A stretch of DNA of 64,000 nucleotides from Haemophilus sp. HMSC068C11 (GTDB lineage: Bacteria > Pseudomonadota > Gammaproteobacteria > Enterobacterales > Pasteurellaceae). Shown here in pieces: positions 17,984-27,440 of this stretch (position 1 is its first letter; every line of letters starts with the position of its first letter). The DNA lies in NCBI RefSeq assembly GCF_001815355.1, contig NZ_KV820354.1:1-64000 (forward strand), written 5' to 3'. Position numbers and translations under genes: made by a program. The notes beneath the pieces are model-generated. The model was not told the DNA's origin. It worked only from the letters and a program-made list of their open reading frames with translations, and ran no database searches.

Positions 17984-19423
17984 ATGCTGACAGAATTGGG
18001 AAACTGGATTGAACAGGGATTAACATGGGTTATCGAACATTTTGATGAGCCATTATGGAATATCACCATTGTTATTTTATTAGGTGTAGGTCTATTTTTT
18101 ACCATTACTACAGGGTTAGTGCAGTTACGTCTTTTCCCTACAAGTATTCGTGAAATGTGGTTTGGACGTGCAGCAGAGGGAAATTCTTTAACGCCATTTC
18201 AAGCTTTTGCAACCGGGCTTGCTAGTCGAGTTGGCGTAGGTAATATCAGTGGTGTAGCAACAGCTATTGCGCTTGGTGGTGAAGGTGCCGTATTTTGGAT
18301 GTGGGTAACGGCATTTATTGGCATGTCGAGTGCCTTTGCGGAATCGACTTTAGCACAGGTATTTAAAATTCAAGATAAAGATGGCTCTTTCCGTGGTGGC
18401 CCAGCCTACTATATTACACAAGGTTTAAAATCTCGTTGGCTAGCAGTAGCGTTTGCCCTATCATTGATTTTTACCTTTGGTTTTGCATTTAATTCAGTAC
18501 AAGCAAACTCAATTGTGGAAGCAACCAAAAATGCTTGGAATTGGCAAGGTGAATATGTAGGTCTTGTTTTAGTGGTATTAACTGCTGCAATTATTTTCGG
18601 TGGCGTAAAACGTATTGCGACCATTTCTAGTAGCGTAGTACCGATGATGGCACTCTTTTATTTAATCATGGCGGTAATTATCTTAGGTATGCATATTGAT
18701 ATGATTCCGACGTTAATCGCCAATATTTATAAAAGTGCTTTTACTTTCCAATCAGCCGCAGGTGGTATGTTTGGTGCTTTAGTCTCCAAAGCCATGATGA
18801 TGGGGATTAAACGTGGATTATTCTCTAATGAAGCGGGGATGGGCTCTGCACCAAATGCAGCGGCAGCTGCTCATGTAAAACATCCAGTTAGCCAAGGCTT
18901 AGTGCAAATGCTTGGTGTGTTTGTGGATACCATGATCGTTTGTACTTGTACGGCAGTAATTATTCTGCTTTCTGATAACTATGGCAGTGAAACACTGAAA
19001 AGTATTTCCTTAACACAAAACGCATTGCGTTATCATGTTGGGGAGTTTGGCGTACACTTCTTAGCTTTTATTTTATTGCTTTTCGCTTATTCCTCTATTA
19101 TCGGTAACTATGCTTACGCAGAAAGTAACATTCGCTTTATTAAAAATAAACCGTGGTTTGTATGGATATTCCGTTTATCGGTATTATTCTTCGTTTATTT
19201 CGGCTCGGTAAAATCAGGTAATGTTGTGTGGAATTTTGCGGATACCGTGATGGCTGTGATGGCAATTATTAACTTAGTCGCGATTGTTTTACTTTCCCCA
19301 ATTGTGTGGAAGTTAATGAAAGACTATCAGCATCAATTAAAAGCAGGAAAAGAACCTGAATTTAAAATTGACCTCTATCCTGAAATTAAAAAACGAGTAT
19401 TAGAACATCGAATTTGGAAATAA
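17984..19423 (+). CDS. Sodium:alanine symporter (AGCS family)
   Basis: Inner-membrane amino-acid carrier, probably Na+-coupled uptake of alanine or glycine. About ten to eleven hydrophobic segments are seen. The AGCS signature is in the block TGLASRVGVGNISGVATAI. GLFSNEAGMGSAPNAAA is another hallmark segment. The open frame reaches TTG at 17939. I set the start at the ATG at 17984 (479 aa), where AGTGAGG stands six bases upstream and the protein begins MLTELGNWIEQ. The exact substrate cannot be read from sequence. It sits behind nagK as in H. influenzae, but a terminator divides them. Confidence 0.88.
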   Translation: MLTELGNWIEQGLTWVIEHFDEPLWNITIVILLGVGLFFTITTGLVQLRLFPTSIREMWFGRAAEGNSLTPFQAFATGLASRVGVGNISGVATAIALGGEGAVFWMWVTAFIGMSSAFAESTLAQVFKIQDKDGSFRGGPAYYITQGLKSRWLAVAFALSLIFTFGFAFNSVQANSIVEATKNAWNWQGEYVGLVLVVLTAAIIFGGVKRIATISSSVVPMMALFYLIMAVIILGMHIDMIPTLIANIYKSAFTFQSAAGGMFGALVSKAMMMGIKRGLFSNEAGMGSAPNAAAAAHVKHPVSQGLVQMLGVFVDTMIVCTCTAVIILLSDNYGSETLKSISLTQNALRYHVGEFGVHFLAFILLLFAYSSIIGNYAYAESNIRFIKNKPWFVWIFRLSVLFFVYFGSVKSGNVVWNFADTVMAVMAIINLVAIVLLSPIVWKLMKDYQHQLKAGKEPEFKIDLYPEIKKRVLEHRIWK

Positions 19424-19438
19424 ATGTTGATGGGCATA

Positions 19439-19464
19439 AAAAAGGCGGGAGTTCCCGCCTTTAT
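19439..19464. terminator. Bidirectional terminator, alanine symporter and bcr
   Basis: AAAGGCGGGA / TCCCGCCTTT stem with A-run/T-run flanks between convergent genes. A single USS lies between it and the end of bcr. Confidence 0.88.
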
Positions 19465-19496
19465 TGTTTTAAATTGACTCGAAAATTGACCGCACT

Positions 19497-20687
19497 TTAT
19501 CGTTCATTTCGATAAGTCAGGAGGTAATAAGAGAGGGCTGAAATGAGCACGCAAGCTGTCATTGTATAGAGCATTGGTGCAGCGGTTTCCATTTTAAAGC
19601 TCGCCACAAGGGAACCCATTACAGCACCGACACCAAAACGTACACTTCCCATTAATGAATTTGCGGTACCCGCCATCGTTGGGAATTTTTCTAGAATAGA
19701 GGCGGTAGCATTGGATGAGATTAATGGGTTTTGACCTACAAAAAAGGCCACACCAATTGCCATTGACCAAAAACCAAAATCAAAAAGTGCGGTTAAAAAT
19801 AGCCAGATTCCTGAAATAAATTGTACGGCAATACCAATTCGTAACATGGTTTCAGCACCTAGCTTCAATACAAATTTCCCATTTAGATAAGAAGCAGCGG
19901 TCATAATCGCGATATTGATCATAAAGAAATAGCCAAATTGATCGACTGGAATGCCATAAATACCGATATAAACAATCGAACCAGCTGTGACGAAAGCAAA
20001 TAAGCCACCAAAACCAAAAGAAGCCGCCGCCATATAACCTAACACTTCTTTTTGTTTAGAAAGTGTCATAAAGTTACGGGCAATGATATTTAGGCGTAGT
20101 GGAATACGATTTTCTTGTTTATGGGTTTCAGGAATAATGAAAAAGACAAGTAATGCGGCAAGAAATCCCATCGTACCAATCACATAAAAAATCATGTGCC
20201 AGTGGAAATACTTCACAATATATCCGCCAATCACAGGTGCAACAAGCGGCGCGATCATAAAGACAAGCGTGATGGTAGACATGACTCGAGAGAGCTGATC
20301 CTTGCTAAATAAATCCCGTAATAAAGCTCCAGAAAGTACAACGGGTGCAGCGCCAAAGAAACCTTGAATGAAACGCAGTGCAGTGAAACTGCCTATAGAT
20401 TGAATACCGGTTAAAATAATAGCGGTGATAGCGCCAATAATGACACCTAGTAGAATAATTGGTTTACGACCAAAACTATCGCCAAAGGGCCCCCAGAATA
20501 ATTGTCCTGCTGCCATGCCGTAAGCAAAGAATGTCAGTGTATGCTGAACTTGCTCGGAGTTGATATTTAAGTCTTCAGCAATATTTAAAAAGGATGGAAT
20601 ATACATATCCACGCCCAAAGGCGGTAGCATCGAGAGGATGCCGAGCGTGGCAATAAAGATAAAAGTAGGTTTAATATTTTGGCTCAT
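19497..20687 (-). CDS. bcr: Bcr/CflA-family MFS drug efflux transporter
   Basis: Proton-driven efflux pump with twelve predicted membrane segments, 396 aa. The MFS loop 2-3 motif is GPFGDSFGRKP. The first helix carries LPPLGVDMYIPSF, typical of the Bcr/CflA group (bicyclomycin, chloramphenicol and related exporters). The actual substrate is not readable. It starts one base after the rsuA stop on the same strand, forming an rsuA-bcr pair. A second member of this family occurs at 59773-60948. Confidence 0.88.
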   Translation of the reverse strand: MSQNIKPTFIFIATLGILSMLPPLGVDMYIPSFLNIAEDLNINSEQVQHTLTFFAYGMAAGQLFWGPFGDSFGRKPIILLGVIIGAITAIILTGIQSIGSFTALRFIQGFFGAAPVVLSGALLRDLFSKDQLSRVMSTITLVFMIAPLVAPVIGGYIVKYFHWHMIFYVIGTMGFLAALLVFFIIPETHKQENRIPLRLNIIARNFMTLSKQKEVLGYMAAASFGFGGLFAFVTAGSIVYIGIYGIPVDQFGYFFMINIAIMTAASYLNGKFVLKLGAETMLRIGIAVQFISGIWLFLTALFDFGFWSMAIGVAFFVGQNPLISSNATASILEKFPTMAGTANSLMGSVRFGVGAVMGSLVASFKMETAAPMLYTMTACVLISALSYYLLTYRNER

Positions 20688-20688
20688 A

Positions 20689-21387
20689 TTATTTCACTAA
20701 ATTGTCGATTTCTTCCTGAGTGAGTGGACGAAATTCGCCTTCTTCTAAGCTTTCATCTAATTCAACGTTACCTATTCTCCAACGGTGTAGCGCAACGACT
20801 TTATTACCAAGTGCAGCAAACATTCGTTTCACCTGATGATAGCGCCCTTCAGAGATAGTCAGATTCACGTTGTAATCATCTAATACTTCTAATTTTGCTG
20901 GTTTAGTCGGTTCTTTTTCGCCACGTAACAGAATGCCTTCTTCACAAGCTGAAGCATAATGGTTTTCAACTGGATCAGCTAAAGTGACTAAATAGGTTTT
21001 TTCGCATTGATGTTTTGGTGACGTAATACGATGTGACCATTGACCATCATCTGTTAATAGCACGAGTCCTGTGGTATCCACATCTAATCGGCCAGCGCTG
21101 TGTAACTTGCCAGAAAGAGGCGGTTCAAAGAATTGATAAATGGTTGGGTAGTCACCATCATCGTGAGAGCAAACGTAGCCTTGTGGCTTATGCAACATAA
21201 AATATTGGCCTTCTTCTACCCAAGGCAATAAATCATCTTCAAAATAAATCTCATCTTCTTGGCTAACTTTGGTCGCCCCATTTTTTACAATTTCACCATT
21301 AATTTTGACCGCACTTTGGCGAATGGCCTTGGTGGCTTGTGAACGGGTTAAACCTGTATTCTCAGCAATAAATTTATCTAGTCGCAT
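20689..21387 (-). CDS. rsuA: 16S rRNA pseudouridine(516) synthase RsuA
   Basis: Isomerises U516 of 16S rRNA. An S4 RNA-binding domain covers about residues 1-60 (MRLDKFIAENTGLTRSQATK). The catalytic motif GRLDVDTTGLVLLT has the nucleophilic Asp. GRYHQVKRMFAALG is the RsuA-type C-terminal motif. The 232-aa length fits E. coli RsuA (231). The downstream bcr is separated by one base and the upstream DUF1919 gene by nine bases, so the three may form one transcript. USS in frame near 21308. Confidence 0.92.
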   Translation of the reverse strand: MRLDKFIAENTGLTRSQATKAIRQSAVKINGEIVKNGATKVSQEDEIYFEDDLLPWVEEGQYFMLHKPQGYVCSHDDGDYPTIYQFFEPPLSGKLHSAGRLDVDTTGLVLLTDDGQWSHRITSPKHQCEKTYLVTLADPVENHYASACEEGILLRGEKEPTKPAKLEVLDDYNVNLTISEGRYHQVKRMFAALGNKVVALHRWRIGNVELDESLEEGEFRPLTQEEIDNLVK

Positions 21388-21396
21388 CGTAAACTC

Positions 21397-22026
21397 TTAT
21401 TTTTTATTGAACCAGCTGACGTAATCAAACTGATCATAATATTTTTCGCCATTCCAACCGGAAAAAGTAAATAAATCGCCCACTTCGCCTTCGTTTTCAA
21501 AGCCTTTAATGTAGAACGCAGATTTTAATTCAGGATATGGCTTGTGGGTAAAGACGACTTTGTTTGGATAAGGCAAGTTATCGAAGGCTTGTAAGTCTTC
21601 ATATTTTGCACCTTTTCCACCATCTTTATCTGTCATCATAATAAACAAGTTATCGAGGTTTAAACGCTGTGAGCGAGCTTCCCACTTTTCCTGAGCCTCT
21701 TGCTCGGAGTGGTAGTGCATAAAGTGCACTTTAAGATCACCTAATAGACCAACTGGGTACGGTTTTTCTGTTTGTATAAATTGAAGCGGTTGTGCTTGAT
21801 AGAATGTGATGTTCTGTAGATAGCGAACAAAATCGCTAGGGTCTAAATAAAGGTTAACAAACGGAGAATTAAAAGGCTGATTGAGGTCGTGCAAAATAAA
21901 TGCACCGACACAGTTAGCAGAAATCACTGACATGCCTTGATTGGTTAACCGTTTTTGAAAGGTTTTATTAATCGCTTTCCGTTGTAATTTATTGATGGCA
22001 CTTCTAAATTTAGAAAACAAACTCAT
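21397..22026 (-). CDS. DUF1919 family protein
   Basis: A 209-aa soluble protein beginning [17 protein letters not shown]. It belongs to the DUF1919 group, sometimes labelled exopolysaccharide biosynthesis by similarity, seen in Pasteurellaceae and in lipopolysaccharide or capsule loci. The visible block [28 protein letters not shown] is family-like, as is [12 protein letters not shown]. There is no signal peptide or membrane helix. The biochemical role is unknown to me; glycan-related activity is only inferred from other loci. It is the first gene of the probable DUF1919-rsuA-bcr transcript and is divergent from maeB. Confidence 0.7.
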   Translation of the reverse strand: MSLFSKFRSAINKLQRKAINKTFQKRLTNQGMSVISANCVGAFILHDLNQPFNSPFVNLYLDPSDFVRYLQNITFYQAQPLQFIQTEKPYPVGLLGDLKVHFMHYHSEQEAQEKWEARSQRLNLDNLFIMMTDKDGGKGAKYEDLQAFDNLPYPNKVVFTHKPYPELKSAFYIKGFENEGEVGDLFTFSGWNGEKYYDQFDYVSWFNKK

Positions 22027-22224
22027 TATTTATATCCTGTATATTTTTTGCGATATAGTAACGTTTTTGCTTCTGAATGTGAAGAAAAGACAAAAGTTCG
22101 GTCGATTTCACTCATATTTTGTAATCATTTTGTAAAATTTTTGCGGTATATCACAAATTTCTCTAAAAAAGAGAGTATAATGGCGCAAATTTTATTTAGC
22201 CTAAGTGAAAATGGAGTATTTTAT

Positions 22225-23499
22225 ATGAGCGAACAATTACGCCAAGCCGCATTAGATTTTCATGAATTCCCAATTCCGGGGAAAATTGCCGTTACCCCAA
22301 CCAAATCGCTAGAAACCCAACATGATTTAGCCCTTGCTTATTCTCCAGGTGTTGCAGAGCCTTGTCTTGAAATAGAAAAAGATCCTTCTGCTGCAAGCCG
22401 TTATACCGCTCGCGCTAACTTAGTTGCCGTGATTTCAAATGGTACAGCGGTATTAGGTTTAGGAAATATTGGTGCGCTTGCATCAAAACCTGTTATGGAA
22501 GGGAAAGGTGTATTGTTTAAAAAATTTGCTGGCATCAATGTTTTCGATATTGAAATCAATGAACATGATCCAGATAAATTAATCGATATTATTGCTTCAT
22601 TAGAACCAACGTTTGGTGGTATTAACCTTGAAGACATCAAAGCACCGGAATGTTTCCACATTGAAAAAGCATTGCGTGAACGCATGGGAATTCCGGTATT
22701 CCATGATGACCAACACGGTACAGCTATCATCGTCGGCGCAGCAGTATTAAATGGTTTAGAAATTATTGGTAAAAATATTTCTGATGTATGCTTAGTGGTT
22801 AATGGTGCAGGTGCTTCTGCTATTGCTTGTACTAACTTGCTTCGTGCATTAGGTTTCAAAAAAGAAAATATCACCATGTGTGACTCTAAAGGCGTGATTT
22901 ACAAAGGCCGTGGCGATAACATGGATGAAACCAAACAATTCTACGCGATTGAAGATAATGGTTGGCGCACATTAGCGGATGCTGTTAAGGGAGCTGATGT
23001 GTTCTTAGGTTGCTCTAAAGCAGGTGCATTAAAACCTGAAATGGTGAAAACCATGGCAGAAAATCCATTAATCTTGGCATTGGCAAACCCAACACCTGAA
23101 ATTATGCCAGATGAAGCCAAAGCCGTACGTCCAGATGCGATTGTTTGTACTGGTCGCTCAGACTTTCCAAATCAAGTAAATAACGTACTTTGTTTCCCAT
23201 TCTTATTCCGTGGTGCATTAGACGTAGGTGCAACAGCAATTAATGAAGAAATGAAATTAGCGGCTTCTCATGCGATTGCAGGTTTGGCGAAAGAACCGGT
23301 GCCGTTAGAAATTATTGCAAGTTATGGTGCGCTATCCTTCGGACCAGATTATGTCATTCCAACTCCGTTTGATCCTCGTTTATTGTTTACTGTCTCTTCT
23401 GCAGTAGCGAAAAAAGCGATGGAAACTGGTGTTGCAACGCGTCCAATCACAGATTGGGCCGCTTATGAAAAACAATTAAAAGCGTTAGTTGCAGCGTAA
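22225..23499 (+). CDS. maeB: NADP-dependent malic enzyme, short form
   Basis: Oxidatively decarboxylates malate to pyruvate. The N-terminal malic domain has [13 protein letters not shown] and the metal/substrate segment [10 protein letters not shown], then [17 protein letters not shown]. The NAD(P)-binding Rossmann motif [12 protein letters not shown] follows. I use the ATG at 22225, with GGAG nine bases upstream (424 aa). The frame runs open to 22048, but that stretch is AT-rich intergenic DNA. E. coli MaeB has an additional phosphotransacetylase-like C-terminal domain; this product stops cleanly at the end of the malic domain with a terminator behind it, so it is a single-domain form. The NADP preference is assumed from the family. 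Confidence 0.88.
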   Translation: MSEQLRQAALDFHEFPIPGKIAVTPTKSLETQHDLALAYSPGVAEPCLEIEKDPSAASRYTARANLVAVISNGTAVLGLGNIGALASKPVMEGKGVLFKKFAGINVFDIEINEHDPDKLIDIIASLEPTFGGINLEDIKAPECFHIEKALRERMGIPVFHDDQHGTAIIVGAAVLNGLEIIGKNISDVCLVVNGAGASAIACTNLLRALGFKKENITMCDSKGVIYKGRGDNMDETKQFYAIEDNGWRTLADAVKGADVFLGCSKAGALKPEMVKTMAENPLILALANPTPEIMPDEAKAVRPDAIVCTGRSDFPNQVNNVLCFPFLFRGALDVGATAINEEMKLAASHAIAGLAKEPVPLEIIASYGALSFGPDYVIPTPFDPRLLFTVSSAVAKKAMETGVATRPITDWAAYEKQLKALVAA

Positions 23500-23510
23500 T
23501 TTTACTTTCT

Positions 23511-23561
23511 CAAAGTGCGGTCAAAAATGATGATGTTTTTAACCGCACTTTGTGTTTTTTT
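23511..23561 (+). terminator. USS-pair terminator of maeB
   Basis: Two inverted USSs (CAAAGTGCGGT...ACCGCACTTTG) extended by AAAAA/TTTTT arms, followed by a run of T. The USS pair itself is the hairpin. Confidence 0.88.
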
Positions 23562-23633
23562 ATCTGTCTATGAAAGGAATGGCACATAAGCGTGCTTTAA
23601 ATTAATCGAAGGGTAGCGATTCCCTTAGGACTT

Positions 23634-25571
23634 ATGAGTGTCAAAATGAAACAAACACGTTCTCCTTTATATCCAATTTTCCTCTTTGTCATCATTAATC
23701 TGATTATTTTCACCTTATCTCGTCTTGGGCTTGCGATTTGGCAGGCAGACCGTGTGTCTGCGGTAGAGGGATGGGGACAACTATTTTTACAAGGCTTGCG
23801 CATGGATATCGTGGCTTTGTGCTATTTATTTGGTGTGCCAGCATTATTTACAGTGCTATTTCATCATAGCCGAATTTGGAAAATGATTTTACGCATTTGG
23901 CTTACCTTCGGTAGTGTGTTTATCCTATTCATGGAATTGGCTACGCCCGCATTTATCGAAACCTATGATTTCCGTCCAAACCGTCTATTTATCGAATATT
24001 TAATTTATCCGAAAGAAGTCTTTTCAATGTTGATGGAAGGGCATTTAACTGCGGTCATTTTTAGCCTTATTTTCACTGTTACGGCTTTCTTCTGTTATTG
24101 GAAACTATCTGGTTATGTGGTCAAAAATTTACGCCCAATGAGCTGGAAATTACGTCCTATTGTCGCATTGCTTGTGATTGCAGTTGCTTTTTTAGGGGCG
24201 CGTTCTAGTTTTCAGCACCGTGGTGTGAATCCTGCAATGGTGGCTTTTTCCTCTGATGGTTTAGTGAATTCGCTTGTGTTGAATTCAGGTTACTCCGTTC
24301 TTTATGCTGCCCAACAATTTAAAGACGAAGGGGCATCTTCTGAAGCCTATGGCAAAATGGATACCGATGAAATGTTGCGTATTGTCAAAGCAAGCCGTGG
24401 CCGTCCTGAAAGTGATTATATTTCAGAGAAGATTCCAACCTTAACGAAAAACCAAGCCACTTACCAAGGTAAACCGAAAAATATCGTCATTATTTTGGAA
24501 GAAAGTTTTGGTGCGCAATTTGTTGGTACATTAGGCGGAAAACCACTTTCCCCCGAATTTGATAAATTAGCCAAAGAAGGCTGGTTATTTGAAAACCTTT
24601 ATGCGACAGGTACGCGTTCTGTACGTGGTATTGAAGCTACTACAGCAGGTTTCACACCCACTCCAGCACGTGCGGTAGTGAAATTAAATAACAGTCAAAG
24701 TGGTTTCTTTACCATTGCAGATTTACTTGCTAAACAAGGTTATAACACTTCCTTCATTTATGGTGGTGAAAAGCACTTTGATAACATGGCAAGCTTCTTC
24801 TATGGTAACGGCTTCCAAAATATTATCGATCAAAAGGATTACCAAAATCCGAAATTTACTGCGACTTGGGGCGTGAGTGATGAGGACTTATTTGATAAAG
24901 CGAACGAAACCTTTACCCAATTACAGAATGAAGGAAAACCATTCTTTAGCTTAGTGTTCAGTTCAAGCAATCACGATCCTTTTGAATTTCCTGATGGCAA
25001 AATTGAGCTTTACGAACAACCGAAAGCAACCCGTAATAACAGCGCAAAATATGCGGATTATGCCATTGGTTATTTTTTCAAATTAGCGAAACAATCTAAT
25101 TATTGGAAAGATACCGTGTTCTTGGTGATTGCAGACCATGATTCCCGTGCAGCGGGTGCAAGCTTAGTACCAATTAAGCATTTCCATATTCCAGCGTTAA
25201 TTTTAGGGGATAATGTAGAGCCACGCCGAGATAGTCGTTTAGTGAGCCAAATTGATATGCCGACGACCTTGCTTTCTATTGCGGGTGTAAGTGGTAATTA
25301 TCCGATGATTGGCTTTGATTTAACGAAAGATGTGAATCCAGATCGTGCTTTTATGCAATTCGATCAAACTCAAGCGTTAATGAAAGGTAATCATGATGTC
25401 GTTATCCAAACACCAAATAGTAAAGCAAAAGGCTATGTTTACGATAAGGAAAAAGACACATTAACTGAAAAAGACGTGCCGGAAGAAATGAAAAAAGAAG
25501 CCTTGGCACATGCTTTACTTGGCAGCTATTTATATAAAAACCGTTTATATAAAGGCAGTGAAGAGAAATAA
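23634..25571 (+). CDS. LTA synthase-like membrane phosphotransferase (sulfatase fold)
   Basis: A 645-aa protein with about five N-terminal membrane helices (residues 12-185) and a large periplasmic alkaline phosphatase/sulfatase-fold domain. The metal site is ILEESF (Glu289/290). The probable nucleophile is Thr327 in GTRSVRG, and ADHDSR holds Asp501 and His502. This is the layout of lipoteichoic acid synthase and of OpgB or phosphoethanolamine transferases. A Gram-negative host has no lipoteichoic acid. A role in transferring phosphoglycerol or phosphoethanolamine onto an envelope glycan is therefore likely, but the donor and acceptor are not known. AGGA precedes the ATG at 23634; a second ATG at 23646 is possible. 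It stands alone between terminators. Confidence 0.8.
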   Translation: MSVKMKQTRSPLYPIFLFVIINLIIFTLSRLGLAIWQADRVSAVEGWGQLFLQGLRMDIVALCYLFGVPALFTVLFHHSRIWKMILRIWLTFGSVFILFMELATPAFIETYDFRPNRLFIEYLIYPKEVFSMLMEGHLTAVIFSLIFTVTAFFCYWKLSGYVVKNLRPMSWKLRPIVALLVIAVAFLGARSSFQHRGVNPAMVAFSSDGLVNSLVLNSGYSVLYAAQQFKDEGASSEAYGKMDTDEMLRIVKASRGRPESDYISEKIPTLTKNQATYQGKPKNIVIILEESFGAQFVGTLGGKPLSPEFDKLAKEGWLFENLYATGTRSVRGIEATTAGFTPTPARAVVKLNNSQSGFFTIADLLAKQGYNTSFIYGGEKHFDNMASFFYGNGFQNIIDQKDYQNPKFTATWGVSDEDLFDKANETFTQLQNEGKPFFSLVFSSSNHDPFEFPDGKIELYEQPKATRNNSAKYADYAIGYFFKLAKQSNYWKDTVFLVIADHDSRAAGASLVPIKHFHIPALILGDNVEPRRDSRLVSQIDMPTTLLSIAGVSGNYPMIGFDLTKDVNPDRAFMQFDQTQALMKGNHDVVIQTPNSKAKGYVYDKEKDTLTEKDVPEEMKKEALAHALLGSYLYKNRLYKGSEEK

Positions 25572-25598
25572 AGAGCGGTCAGTTTTAGGCTAATTTTA

Positions 25599-25625
25599 AA
25601 GGGCGAATGATTTCGCCCTTTTTCT
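25599..25625. terminator. Terminator between the sulfatase-fold gene and ytfE
   Basis: AAGGGCGAA / TTCGCCCTT hairpin with a T-run; convergent genes on both sides. Confidence 0.87.
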
Positions 25626-25640
25626 TTATATGATTTTTGC

Positions 25641-26315
25641 TTAGTGATTTTCATCAATCACACGTGGGAATAAAATATTATTTTCACGGTGGATATGCAT
25701 CATTAAATCGTCTGCAAATTCTTGGATGCCACTATAAAGTGCACGCCATGTATTACAAGCATCTACTGGAGGCGTCATATTATTTGTTAATGATTTCAAT
25801 ACATCTAAATGTTCGCCGTGTTCTGCATGTTCCATTTCCATCATACGAATTGGCATTTGCGCCATCATATAATTACCAGCTTTGATCATTGGGAAAAGCA
25901 CGTGCTCTTCTTTCATCATATGGTTGCTCAAATCTTCATATACATTGCGTAATTCAGCTGCCACACCCATTGGACAATCTTCACGATCGCCATGAACACT
26001 TTCTACACGATCCGCTAAGACGATTAATTCTTGAAGCTGTTCACGGTGACGTTGATGGTAGCGAACTAAAATATGATCGATAATTTCAGGATAAGTTGCA
26101 TTAACCCAATATTCTTCAGGGTTTTCTGCTTTGCTATTTTGAAGCTCGGTTAAACGTGTTTCAATTTCTGCTAAATTTAATCCTTTTTCTGCCGCTGCAT
26201 TTGCAAGTGTATCGGAACCACCACAGCAGAAATCCAAATCGTATTCGCGAAGTAGAGATGTTGAGCCGGGTACGCTGACAGCGATTTCACTTAATTTTTT
26301 ATCTCCAAAAGACAT
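25641..26315 (-). CDS. ytfE: Iron-sulfur cluster repair di-iron protein YtfE (RIC)
   Basis: Di-iron hemerythrin-like protein that helps repair Fe-S clusters after nitric oxide or oxidative damage. The N-terminal ScdA-type segment PGSTSLLREYDLDFCCGGSD holds the conserved Cys pair. The hemerythrin-like part gives His and Glu ligands in HILVRYHQRHREQL, HMMKEEHVLFPMI, HAEHGEHL and HIHRENNILFP. The 224-aa length fits the family. A 13/14 FNR-type site lies about 91 bases upstream. With AniA making NO elsewhere in the window, a protective role against NO is a sensible inference. Confidence 0.92.
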   Translation of the reverse strand: MSFGDKKLSEIAVSVPGSTSLLREYDLDFCCGGSDTLANAAAEKGLNLAEIETRLTELQNSKAENPEEYWVNATYPEIIDHILVRYHQRHREQLQELIVLADRVESVHGDREDCPMGVAAELRNVYEDLSNHMMKEEHVLFPMIKAGNYMMAQMPIRMMEMEHAEHGEHLDVLKSLTNNMTPPVDACNTWRALYSGIQEFADDLMMHIHRENNILFPRVIDENH

Positions 26316-26406
26316 AATGAATCTCCTTATTGATTAGGTAGAGTTAAAAAGTTGAGTGAAATACTAAGATAATGAAAGAAAAATGCAACGGATTTTTTAG
26401 CAAAGT

Positions 26407-26420
26407 ATGATTTAAATCAA
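26407..26420. promoter_or_regulatory. Putative FNR site upstream of ytfE
   Basis: ATGATTTAAATCAA matches the FNR consensus TTGAT-N4-ATCAA at 9 of 10 defined bases. It is about 91 bases before the ytfE start and 109 before the divergent gene. Assignment to ytfE is inferred from function. Confidence 0.6.
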
Positions 26421-26529
26421 AGCTAAAAGTTAAAGTTACCGTGTTGTAGGTAGGTATTGATGCGTATTAAAGTGAAAGTTGCATTGCTTTGATGAGGTGT
26501 TATTATTCGAGCATAGAGAGGGGATAATC

Positions 26530-27381
26530 ATGAAGCGAATCTATCGATTTTTGGCTATTGGCTTAGTGTTAGTGGTTTTAGGTGTTGGATATTTTCTTAC
26601 GAATTTAACGATTTTTGACCATACATTTATTCAACTAAAAACGTCACAAAAAGTGAGTTATATTCCTTTTAAAAACAAGTTAAATATGCAATGTGACAAG
26701 GCTGATTATTCAGTGCCTAAATTAGCCAGTTCTCGTTTTAATTTGATAACTTGGAATGTACATAAAGGGCAAGATAAAGGTTGGCAAGAAGATTTAGCGC
26801 GACTTTCTAAACAAGCGGATTTTGTGTTATTACAAGAGGCGACGCAGTATCAAAATTTAAGTACATTTTCGACCGCACTTTTTGTGTCCTCTTTTTCTTT
26901 TAAAGATCTCTTATCAGGTGTAAAAACATTTACCCAAACACAGCCAGAATGGTATTGCGGTGGTGGCGTAGCTGAACCATTAATACAAATTCCCAAAGTG
27001 GCAAGTGTGATGAGTTTTCCATTAGAAAAAGGCAATAGTTTGCTACTTATTAATGTGCATTTAATTAATTTTGAATGGGGCATTTCCACTTATCAAACCC
27101 AGTTAGAGCAGCTATTTTCCTTTGTTGAAAATCATCAAGGTCCTATCATCATGTCTGGTGATTTTAATGCGTGGAATGAACGTCGTCTGAATTTAGTCAA
27201 TAATTTGATACAAAAATACGGCTTAGATTCTGTGGTGCTCTCTCAAGATGAGCGGGTTAGATTTTTAGGGTATCCACTGGATTATATTTTTACGCGAGGC
27301 GTAAAGGTGGTCAGTGCAACATCAGAAGTGGTCACTTCATCAGATCATAATCCATTACTGATGGAATTCGAATTAGAATAA
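26530..27381 (+). CDS. Endonuclease/exonuclease/phosphatase family membrane-anchored protein
   Basis: A 283-aa protein with one N-terminal hydrophobic helix (residues 6-27), probably an inner-membrane anchor with the rest in the periplasm. The EEP fold is shown in order by TWNVHKG, LLQEA (metal Glu), NVHLINFEW, SGDFNAW (Asp and Asn), LDYIFTRG and SSDHNPLL (catalytic His). Such folds act on phosphodiesters or phosphate esters (DNA, inositol phosphates, lipids). The substrate cannot be told. It resembles the YafD group. The start at 26530 follows AGAGGGG; an upstream ATG at 26479 lacks a good ribosome site. USS in frame near 26872. Confidence 0.78.
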   Translation: MKRIYRFLAIGLVLVVLGVGYFLTNLTIFDHTFIQLKTSQKVSYIPFKNKLNMQCDKADYSVPKLASSRFNLITWNVHKGQDKGWQEDLARLSKQADFVLLQEATQYQNLSTFSTALFVSSFSFKDLLSGVKTFTQTQPEWYCGGGVAEPLIQIPKVASVMSFPLEKGNSLLLINVHLINFEWGISTYQTQLEQLFSFVENHQGPIIMSGDFNAWNERRLNLVNNLIQKYGLDSVVLSQDERVRFLGYPLDYIFTRGVKVVSATSEVVTSSDHNPLLMEFELE

Positions 27382-27407
27382 AGTGCGGTCAGGTTTTTGG
27401 GAAATTT

Positions 27408-27432
27408 TAGGGCTAACGTTACGTTAGCCCTA
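27408..27432. other. Perfect hairpin between convergent genes
   Basis: TAGGGCTAACG / CGTTAGCCCTA, 11-bp perfect stem with a TTA loop. No T-run follows on either strand, so this may be a processing stop or weak terminator for the EEP gene and pepA. A single USS lies between it and the EEP stop. Confidence 0.6.
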
Positions 27433-27440
27433 GGTATTAA

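Noticed and set aside
21397-22026. Glycosyltransferase
   Set aside because: No DxD or nucleotide-sugar motif; only the DUF1919 pattern is visible.
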